The notes beneath the pieces are model-generated. The model was not told the origin of the DNA and searched no databases. It worked only from the letters and a program-made list of their open reading frames with translations. DNA of 64,000 bases. Origin: Rhynchopus euleeides (lineage: Eukaryota > Euglenozoa > Diplonemea > Diplonemida > Diplonemidae). Numbering within the stretch: position 1 is the stretch's first letter; each line of letters starts with the position of its first letter. The position numbers and the translations under genes were made by a program. The stretch lies in contig OY723320.1 in the NCBI GenBank assembly GCA_963210315.1, forward strand, positions 62,001-126,000. The letters run 5' to 3'. Positions 55,801-64,000 of this stretch are shown here, one piece after another.

Positions 55801-58800
55801 CAGAATGATCTTGCAACCATCCAGAATGATCTTGCACAAGGCACAACCATACAGAATGATCTTGCACAAGGCACAACCATCCAGAATGATCTTGCACAAG
55901 GCACAACCCTCCGGAATGATCTTGCACAAGGCACAACCATACAGAATGATCTTGCACAAGGCACAACCATACAGAATGATCTTGCACAAGGCACAACCAT
56001 CCAGAATGATCTTGCACAAGGCACAACCATCCGGAATGATCTTGCAACCATCCAGAATGATCTTGCACAAGGCACAACCATCCAGAATGATCTTGCACAA
56101 GGCACAACCATACAGAATGATCTTGCAACCACCCAGAATGATCTAGCACAAGGCACAACCATCCAGAATGATCTTGCACAAGGCGCAACCATACAGAATG
56201 ATCTTGCAACCATCCAGAATGATCTTGCACAAGGCACAACCATACAGAATGATCTTGCACAAGGCACAACCATCCGGAATGATCTTGCAACCATCCAGAA
56301 TGATCTTGCACAAGGCACAACCATCCAGAATGATCGTGCACAAGGCACAACCATCCAGAATGATCTTGCACAAGGCACAACCCTCCGGAATGATCTTGCA
56401 CAAGGCACAACCATACAGAATGATCTTGCACACGGCACAACCATACAGAATGATCTTGCACAAGGCACAACCATCCAGAATGATCTTGCACAAGGCGCAA
56501 CCATACAGAATGATCTTGCAACCATCCGGAGTGATCTTGCACAAGGCACAACCATACAGAATGATCTTGCACAAGGCACAACCATCCAGAATGATCTTGC
56601 ACAAGGCACAACCACCCAGAATGATCTTGCACAAGGCACAACCATACAGAATGATCTTGCAACCACCCAGAATGATCTTGCACAAGGCAGAACCATCCAG
56701 AATGATCTTGCACAAGGCGCAACCATCCAGAATGATCTTGCACAAGGCACAACCATACAGAATGATCTTGCACAAGGCACAACCATCCGGAATGATCTTG
56801 CAACCATCCAGAATGATCTTGCACAAGGCACAACCATACAGAATGATCTTGCACAAGGCACAACCATCCAGAATGATCTTGCACAAGGCACAACCACCCA
56901 GAATGATCTTGCACAAGGCACAACCATACAGAATGATCTTGCAACCACCCAGAATGATCTTGCACAAGGCACAACCATCCAGAATGATCTTGCACAAGGC
57001 GCAACCATCCAGAATGATCTTGCACAAGGCACAACCATACAGAATGATCTTGCACAAGGCACAACCATCCGGAATGATCTTGCAACCATCCAGAATGATC
57101 TTGCACAAGGCACAACCATCCAGAATGATCTTGCACAAGGCACAACCATACAGAATGATCTTGCACAAGGCACAACCATCCGGAATGATCTTGCAACCAT
57201 CCAGAATGATCTTGCACAAGGCACAACCATCCAGAATGATCTTGCACAAGGCACAACCACCCAGAATGATCTTGCACAAGGCACAACCATACAGAATGAT
57301 CTTGCAACCACCCAGAATGATCTTGCACAAGGCACAACCATCCAGAATGATCTTGCACAAGGCGCAACCATACAGAATGATCTTGCAACCATCCAGAATG
57401 ATCTTGCACAAGGCACAACCATACAGAATGATCTTGCACAAGGCACAACCATCCAGAATGATCTTGCACAAGGCGCAACCATACAGAATGATCTTGCAAC
57501 CATCCAGAATGATCTTGCACAAGGCACAACCACCCAGAATGATCTTGCACAAGGCACAACCATCCGGAATGATCTTGCAACCATCCAGAATGATCTTGCA
57601 CAAGGCACAACCATCCAGAATGATCTTGCACAAGGCGCAACCATACAGAATGATCTTGCAACCATCCAGAATGATCTTGCACAAGGCACAACCATCCGGA
57701 ATGATCTTGCAACCATCCAGAATGATCTTGCACAAGGCACAACCATCCAGAATGATCTTGCACAAGGCACAACCATACAGAATGATCTTGCAACCACCCA
57801 CAATGATCTAGCACAAGGCACAACCATCCAGAATGATCTTGCACAAGGCGCAACCATACAGAATGATCTTGCAACCATCCAGAATGATCTTGCACAAGGC
57901 ACAACCATACAGAATGATCTTGCACAAGGCACAACCATCCGGAATGATCTTGCAACCATCCAGAATGATCTTGCACAAGGCACAACCATCCAGAATGATC
58001 GTGCACAAGGCACAACCATCCAGAATGATCTTGCACAAGGCACAACCCTCCGGAATGGTCTTGCACAAGGCGCAACCATACAGAATGATCTTGCAACCAT
58101 CCAGAATGATCTTGCACAAGGCACAACCACCCAGAATGATCTTGCACAAGGCACAACCATACAGAATGATCTTGCACACGGCACAACCATACAGAATGAT
58201 CTTGCACAAGGCACAACCATCCAGAATGATCTTGCACAAGGCACAACCACCCAGAATGATCTTGCACAAGGCACAACCATACAGAATGATCTTGCAACCA
58301 CCCAGAATGATCTTGCACAAGGCAGAACCATCCAGAATGATCTTGCACAAGGCGCAACCATCCAGAATGATCTTGCACAAGGCACAACCATACAGAATGA
58401 TCTTGCACAAGGCACAACCATCCGGAATGATCTTGCAACCATCCAGAATGATCTTGCACAAGGCACAACCATACAGAATGATCTTGCACAAGGCACAACC
58501 ATCCAGAATGATCTTGCACAAGGCACAACCACCCAGAATGATCTTGCACAAGGCACAACCATACAGAATGATCTTGCAACCACCCAGAATGATCTTGCAC
58601 AAGGCACAACCATCCAGAATGATCTTGCACAAGGCGCAACCATCCAGAATGATCTTGCACAAGGCACAACCATACAGAATGATCTTGCACAAGGCACAAC
58701 CATCCGGAATGATCTTGCAACCATCCAGAATGATCTTGCACAAGGCACAACCATCCAGAATGATCTTGCACAAGGCACAACCATACAGAATGATCTTGCA

Positions 58801-61800
58801 CAAGGCACAACCATCCGGAATGATCTTGCAACCATCCAGAATGATCTTGCACAAGGCACAACCATCCAGAATGATCTTGCACAAGGCACAACCACCCAGA
58901 ATGATCTTGCACAAGGCACAACCATACAGAATGATCTTGCAACCACCCAGAATGATCTTGCACAAGGCACAACCATCCAGAATGATCTTGCACAAGGCGC
59001 AACCATACAGAATGATCTTGCAACCATCCAGAATGATCTTGCACAAGGCACAACCATACAGAATGATCTTGCACAAGGCACAACCATACAGAATGATCTT
59101 GCACAAGGCACAACCATCCAGAATGATCTTGCACAAGGCACAACCATCCGGAATGATCTTGCAACCATCCAGAATGATCTTGCACAAGGCACAACCATCC
59201 AGAATGATCTTGCACAAGGCACAACCATACAGAATGATCTTGCAACCACCCAGAATGATCTAGCACAAGGCACAACCATCCAGAATGATCTTGCACAAGG
59301 CGCAACCATACAGAATGATCTTGCAACCATCCAGAATGATCTTGCACAAGGCACAACCATACAGAATGATCTTGCACAAGGCACAACCATCCGGAATGAT
59401 CTTGCAACCATCCAGAATGATCTTGCACAAGGCACAACCATCCAGAATGATCGTGCACAAGGCACAACCATCCAGAATGATCTTGCACAAGGCACAACCC
59501 TCCGGAATGATCTTGCACAAGGCACAACCATACAGAATGATCTTGCACACGGCACAACCATACAGAATGATCTTGCACAAGGCACAACCATCCAGAATGA
59601 TCTTGCACAAGGCGCAACCATACAGAATGATCTTGCAACCATCCGGAGTGATCTTGCACAAGGCACAACCATACAGAATGATCTTGCACAAGGCACAACC
59701 ATCCAGAATGATCTTGCACAAGGCACAACCACCCAGAATGATCTTGCACAAGGCACAACCATACAGAATGATCTTGCAACCACCCAGAATGATCTTGCAC
59801 AAGGCAGAACCATCCAGAATGATCTTGCACAAGGCGCAACCATCCAGAATGATCTTGCACAAGGCACAACCATACAGAATGATCTTGCACAAGGCACAAC
59901 CATCCGGAATGATCTTGCAACCATCCAGAATGATCTTGCACAAGGCACAACCATACAGAATGATCTTGCACAAGGCACAACCATCCAGAATGATCTTGCA
60001 CAAGGCACAACCACCCAGAATGATCTTGCACAAGGCACAACCATACAGAATGATCTTGCAACCACCCAGAATGATCTTGCACAAGGCACAACCATCCAGA
60101 ATGATCTTGCACAAGGCGCAACCATCCAGAATGATCTTGCACAAGGCACAACCATACAGAATGATCTTGCACAAGGCACAACCATCCGGAATGATCTTGC
60201 AACCATCCAGAATGATCTTGCACAAGGCACAACCATCCAGAATGATCTTGCACAAGGCACAACCATACAGAATGATCTTGCACAAGGCACAACCATCCGG
60301 AATGATCTTGCAACCATCCAGAATGATCTTGCACAAGGCACAACCATCCAGAATGATCTTGCACAAGGCACAACCACCCAGAATGATCTTGCACAAGGCA
60401 CAACCATACAGAATGATCTTGCAACCACCCAGAATGATCTTGCACAAGGCACAACCATCCAGAATGATCTTGCACAAGGCGCAACCATACAGAATGATCT
60501 TGCAACCATCCAGAATGATCTTGCACAAGGCACAACCATACAGAATGATCTTGCACAAGGCACAACCATCCAGAATGATCTTGCACAAGGCGCAACCATA
60601 CAGAATGATCTTGCAACCATCCAGAATGATCTTGCACAAGGCACAACCACCCAGAATGATCTTGCACAAGGCACAACCATCCGGAATGATCTTGCAACCA
60701 TCCAGAATGATCTTGCACAAGGCACAACCATCCAGAATGATCTTGCACAAGGCGCAACCATACAGAATGATCTTGCAACCATCCAGAATGATCTTGCACA
60801 AGGCACAACCATCCGGAATGATCTTGCAACCATCCAGAATGATCTTGCACAAGGCACAACCATCCAGAATGATCTTGCACAAGGCACAACCATACAGAAT
60901 GATCTTGCAACCACCCAGAATGATCTAGCACAAGGCACAACCATCCAGAATGATCTTGCACAAGGCGCAACCATACAGAATGATCTTGCAACCATCCAGA
61001 ATGATCTTGCACAAGGCACAACCATACAGAATGATCTTGCACAAGGCACAACCATCCGGAATGATCTTGCAACCATCCAGAATGATCTTGCACAAGGCAC
61101 AACCATCCAGAATGATCGTGCACAAGGCACAACCATCCAGAATGATCTTGCACAAGGCACAACCCTCCGGAATGATCTTGCACAAGGCGCAACCATACAG
61201 AATGATCTTGCAACCATCCAGAATGATCTTGCACAAGGCACAACCACCCAGAATGATCTTGCACAAGGCACAACCATACAGAATGATCTTGCACACGGCA
61301 CAACCATACAGAATGATCTTGCACAAGGCACAACCATCCAGAATGATCTTGCACAAGGCGCAACCATACAGAATGATCTTGCAACCATCCGGAGTGATCT
61401 TGCACAAGGCACAACCATACAGAATGATCTTGCACAAGGCACAACCATCCAGAATGATCTTGCACAAGGCACAACCACCCAGAATGATCTTGCACAAGGC
61501 ACAACCATACAGAATGATCTTGCAACCACCCAGAATGATCTTGCACAAGGCAGAACCATCCAGAATGATCTTGCACAAGGCGCAACCATCCAGAATGATC
61601 TTGCACAAGGCACAACCATACAGAATGATCTTGCACAAGGCACAACCATCCGGAATGATCTTGCAACCATCCAGAATGATCTTGCACAAGGCACAACCAT
61701 ACAGAATGATCTTGCACAAGGCACAACCATCCAGAATGATCTTGCACAAGGCACAACCACCCAGAATGATCTTGCACAAGGCACAACCATACAGAATGAT

Positions 61801-64000
61801 CTTGCAACCACCCAGAATGATCTTGCACAAGGCACAACCATCCAGAATGATCTTGCACAAGGCGCAACCATCCAGAATGATCTTGCACAAGGCACAACCA
61901 TACAGAATGATCTTGCACAAGGCACAACCATCCGGAATGATCTTGCAACCATCCAGAATGATCTTGCACAAGGCACAACCATCCAGAATGATCTTGCACA
62001 AGGCACAACCATACAGAATGATCTTGCACAAGGCACAACCATCCGGAATGATCTTGCAACCATCCAGAATGATCTTGCACAAGGCACAACCATCCAGAAT
62101 GATCTTGCACAAGGCACAACCACCCAGAATGATCTTGCACAAGGCACAACCATACAGAATGATCTTGCAACCACCCAGAATGATCTTGCACAAGGCACAA
62201 CCATCCAGAATGATCTTGCACAAGGCGCAACCATACAGAATGATCTTGCAACCATCCAGAATGATCTTGCACAAGGCACAACCATACAGAATGATCTTGC
62301 ACAAGGCACAACCATCCAGAATGATCTTGCACAAGGCGCAACCATACAGAATGATCTTGCAACCATCCAGAATGATCTTGCACAAGGCACAACCACCCAG
62401 AATGATCTTGCACAAGGCACAACCATCCGGAATGATCTTGCAACCATCCAGAATGATCTTGCACAAGGCACAACCATCCAGAATGATCTTGCACAAGGCG
62501 CAACCATACAGAATGATCTTGCAACCATCCAGAATGATCTTGCACAAGGCACAACCATCCGGAATGATCTTGCAACCATCCAGAATGATCTTGCACAAGG
62601 CACAACCATCCAGAATGATCTTGCACAAGGCACAACCCTCCGGAATGATCCCTCAACCATCCAGAATGATCTTGCACAAGGCACAACCACCCAGAATGAT
62701 CCCTCAACCATCCAGAATGATCTTGCACAAGGCACAACCATCCGGAATGATCCCTCAACCATCCAGAATGATCTTGCAACCATCCAGAATGATCTTGCAA
62801 CCATCCAGAATGATCTTGCACAAGGCACAACCATCCAGAATGATCTTGCACAAGGCACAACCATCCAGAATGATCTTGCACAAGGCGCAACCATACAGAA
62901 TGATCTTGCAACCATCCAGAATGATCTTGCACAAGGCACAACCACCCAGAATGATCTTGCAACCATCCAGAATGATCTTGCAACCATCCAGAATGATCTT
63001 GCACAAGGCACAACCATCCAGAATGATCTTGCACAAGGCACAACCATCCAGAATGATCTTGCACAAGGCGCAACCATACAGAATGATCTTGCAACCATCC
63101 AGAATGATCTTGCACAAGGCACAACCACCCAGAATGATCTTGCAACCATCCAGAATGATCTTGCAACCATCCAGAATGATCTTGCACAAGGCACAACCAT
63201 CCAGAATGATCTTGCACAAGGCACAACCATCCAGAATGATCTTGCACAAGGCGCAACCATACAGAATGATCTTGCAACCATCCAGAATGATCTTGCACAA
63301 GGCACAACCCTCCGGAATGATCCCTCAACCATCCAGAATGATCTTGCACAAGTCACAACCACCCAGAATGATCTTGCACAAGGCACAACCATCCGGAATG
63401 ATCTTGCAACCATCCAGAATGATCTTGCACAAGGCACAACCATCCAGAATGATCTTGCACAAGGCACAACCATACAGAATGATCTTGCACAAGGCACAAC
63501 CATCCGGAATGATCTTGCAACCATCCAGAATGATCTTGCACAAGGCACAACCATCCAGAATGATCTTGCACAAGGCACAACCACCCAGAATGATCTTGCA
63601 CAAGGCACAACCATACAGAATGATCTTGCAACCACCCAGAATGATCTTGCACAAGGCACAACCATCCAGAATGATCTTGCACAAGGCGCAACCATACAGA
63701 ATGATCTTGCAACCATCCAGAATGATGTTGCACAAGGCACAACCATACAGAATGATCTTGCACAAGGCACAACCATCCAGAATGATCTTGCACAAGGCGC
63801 AACCATACAGAATGATCTTGCAACCATCCAGAATGATCTTGCACAAGGCACAACCACCCAGAAGGATCTTGCACAAGGCACAACCATCCAGAATGATCTT
63901 GCACAAGGCACAACCATCCAGAATGATCTTGCACAAGGCACAACCATCCGGAATGATCTTGCAACCATCCAGAATGATCTTGCACAAGGCACAACCATCC
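22792..64000 (+). CDS. Giant TIQNDLA/TIQNDLAQGT repeat protein, second part (open at 3' end)
   Basis: This continues the same repeat frame after the 2-bp deletion and runs about 13,736 codons to the edge of the window without a stop. In-frame ATG codons at 30589 and 44860 are single-base changes of the Ile codon inside repeats and have no upstream Shine-Dalgarno-like context beyond the repeat itself, so they are not convincing starts. If the deletion is an assembly error, this joins the first part into one frame of over 21,300 codons in the window. Silent changes here make stops in other frames: CTT to CTA (56143, 57808, 59260, 60925) gives TAG in the neighbouring + frame, and ATC to ATT (near 41892 and 45885) gives TGA on the opposite strand. 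This favours the frame as the coding one but does not prove it. Function is unknown; a long fibrous or disordered surface protein is a guess from composition. Confidence 0.5.
27781..27795 (+). repeat. Divergent spacer unit (LGQVKS variant), site 4
   Basis: A single ggacaagtcaaatcc variant lies 84 bp after a gattttgca variant (27697). Upstream context matches the cluster at 8730-8814; downstream context (aca atc atc cgg shortly after) matches the one following 5889. This suggests a recombinant junction between two such clusters. Confidence 0.7.
30412..30507 (+). repeat. Divergent spacer unit (LGQVKS variant), paired sites 5 and 6
   Basis: Copies start at 30412 and 30493, again 81 bp apart and preceded by gattttgca at 30328. 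The spacing is identical to the 8730-8909 cluster, at offset 21598. This is the clearest anchor for aligning superblocks A and B. Confidence 0.8.
32900..48760. repeat. Boundary-module domain of superblock B (12 modules)
   Basis: The same module, marked by CACGGC, lies at 33031, 33862, 35191, 37741, 38572, 39769, 41572, 42748, 44026, 45565, 46732 and 48685. The spacing pair 831 then 1197 seen at 12009-14037 recurs at 37741-39769, and 831 alone at 33031-33862. The 831-bp block is therefore present three times in the window, apparently identical at the protein level apart from DPS to DRS (cgctca) at 33832 and 38545. Most spacings are 1.17-1.8 kb. Confidence 0.85.
48700..51990. repeat. Region C, proximal part: mixed units with degenerate boundary modules
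   Basis: A segment around 48.8-50.7 kb resembles 46.8-48.6 kb (rare GGA at 48304 and 50239, 1935 bp apart). The boundary module at 50722 has CAAGGC in place of CACGGC, as do those at 53431 and 62728. From about 50750 to 51480 the array is enriched in plain atccag units with private changes: Ile to Phe (accttc) near 50989, Asn to Asp near 51053 and Asn to His near 51370. No gene other than the repeat frame is seen. Confidence 0.7.
51991..52998. repeat. 252-bp higher-order repeat, 4 copies
   Basis: The marker ggc gca acc aca cag (Ile-to-Thr beside an Ala variant) occurs at 52051, 52303, 52555 and 52807, exactly 252 bp apart. 252 bp fits seven long plus two short units, or 84 residues. Copies differ at a few positions, such as atccag versus atccgg or acccag two units upstream of the marker. 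The outer limits are set by the period and are approximate. Confidence 0.8.
52999..56145. repeat. Region C, middle part: mixed units
   Basis: Continuous 21/30-bp units with a degenerate boundary module at 53431 (CAAGGC). After it comes a 53.46-53.95 kb segment very like 50.75-51.1 kb, with the Ile-to-Phe change (accttc) near 53647 and 53839. From 54.0 to 54.9 kb it shares the cagaaggat (Asn to Lys) and gcagaaggc (Gln to Glu) variants with the first parts of superblocks A and B. Nothing but the array is present. Confidence 0.7.
56146..62637. repeat. Four copies of a 1.45-1.75 kb higher-order repeat
   Basis: The copies are delimited by the rare Leu codon CTA at 56143, 57808, 59260 and 60925, giving spacings of 1665, 1452 and 1665 bp. 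The fourth copy runs to about 62637, where the ctccgg/DPST module begins, and is about 81 bp longer. Copies 1 and 3 look almost identical over 1.6 kb; one visible difference is CAG to CAC near 57799. The length differences (213 and 81 bp) equal 5 long + 3 short and 2 long + 1 short units. Private variants include cggagt (Q-N to R-S) and ggcaga (Thr to Arg). Confidence 0.85.
62638..62757. repeat. Triple DPST boundary cluster
   Basis: Three gatccctca (Asp-Pro-Ser) variants follow one another within about 120 bp, with CAAGGC rather than CACGGC at 62728. A similar DPST pair with an acccag unit between occurs near the start of the window (about 270-340). This marks the end of the 1.45-1.75 kb repeats. 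Confidence 0.7.
62758..63306. repeat. 183-bp higher-order repeat, 3 copies
   Basis: Copies start at 62758, 62941 and 63124. The ggcgca marker lies at 62881 (within caaggcgca), 63064 and 63247, exactly 183 bp apart. 183 bp equals four long plus three short units (61 residues). The first unit of copy 1 has atccag where copies 2 and 3 have acccag; otherwise I see no difference. This is probably the youngest expansion in the window. Confidence 0.85.
63307..64000. repeat. Region D: start of a possible third superblock
   Basis: The rare Leu-to-Val change gatgttgca at 63727 occurs in the same local context as at 1398 and 23632 (after ggcgca, atacag and a short unit), and a cagaaggat variant follows in each. 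The offset from A is 62329 bp. The array runs off the window here. Confidence 0.65.

Larger units (their letters stand above)
1..64000. repeat. 64-kb compound tandem array of 21-bp and 30-bp units
   Basis: Every base belongs to one repeat family. The invariant-looking core is cagaatgatcttgca preceded by acc atc. A short unit goes straight to the next acc (21 bp); a long unit inserts caaggcaca first (30 bp). Recurrent variants are atacag, acccag and atccgg for atccag; ggcgca for ggcaca; ctccgg; gatcgtgca; and gatccctca for gatcttgca. They recur in fixed combinations, so the array grew by copying multi-unit blocks rather than single units. Estimated unit number is 2,300-2,400 from a mean spacing of about 27 bp. 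Long-unit base composition is A11 C9 G5 T5, a marked strand asymmetry. Both ends are inside the array. Confidence 0.98.

Noticed and set aside
45885..63998. Minus-strand frame of about 6,040 codons reading ARSFWMVVPC
   Set aside because: Same reason: a shadow of the repeat. The frame is interrupted by TGA at positions where the + frame change is a silent ATC to ATT.
1..64000. CRISPR array
   Set aside because: There are no unique spacers; the supposed spacers are the same repeat and all positions vary by the same few substitutions.
1..64000. Pentapeptide-repeat or ice-binding beta-solenoid protein
   Set aside because: The A(D/N)LXX period of five does not fit: Ile lies six residues after Leu in the long unit and the 7-residue units break the period. 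No TxT ladder is present.
1..64000. Transposon, IS element, tRNA or rRNA genes, promoters or terminators
   Set aside because: No sequence outside the repeat family exists in the window, and no inverted repeat or hairpin stands out from the repeat background.

Overview
The whole 64 kb window is one tandem-repeat array. It starts and ends inside the array, and no unique sequence is visible anywhere. There are two unit lengths. The short unit is 21 bp and encodes TIQNDLA in one + frame. The long unit is 30 bp, the same 21 bp plus a 9-bp extension (caaggcaca, Gln-Gly-Thr), giving TIQNDLAQGT. Mean unit length is about 27 bp, so I estimate roughly 2,300-2,400 units. I see no tRNA, rRNA, promoter, ribosome-binding site, terminator, mobile element or second gene.

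Coding potential: both unit lengths are multiples of three, so five of the six frames are largely open and any ORF call is suspect. The + frame reading ...TIQNDLA(QGT)... is the only one I find with no stop codon anywhere. It runs from base 3 to 22790, shifts once through a 2-bp deletion, and continues from 22792 to the last base. Together these are about 21,300 codons with neither a true start nor a true end in view. The product would be acidic, free of Cys, Trp and Tyr, and very Thr/Asn/Gln/Asp rich. Its 7-residue units make a canonical a/d heptad (L at a, I at d). The alternatives are a non-coding minisatellite/satellite whose unit is a multiple of three, or a decayed giant gene.

Layout: superblock A (1-22790) and superblock B (22791 to about 48700) are diverged copies of each other. 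Rare diagnostic variants line up at offsets from 22234 bp down to 21022 bp in the first half of A, and 25864 bp near its end. Both have a first part rich in N-to-K, I-to-V and L-to-H variants and a second part punctuated by a boundary module (LRNDPST...LAHGTT...RNDPST), at 19 sites in all. Region C (about 48700-63306) has different higher-order repeats: 252 bp x4 at 51991-52998, four copies of a 1.45-1.75 kb repeat at 56146-62637, and 183 bp x3 at 62758-63306. Region D (63307-64000) resembles the segment around 1.0-1.7 kb and 23.2-23.8 kb, so a third superblock may be starting. Every length difference I measured between copies is consistent with gain or loss of whole 30- and 21-bp units.

Organism: not determinable. 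Estimated GC is about 45-47 % (14/30 in the long unit, 9/21 in the short one). A near-unbroken, intron-free frame of this size would fit the giant repeat surface proteins known from some bacteria, but a eukaryotic satellite or giant repeat exon cannot be excluded without flanking sequence.
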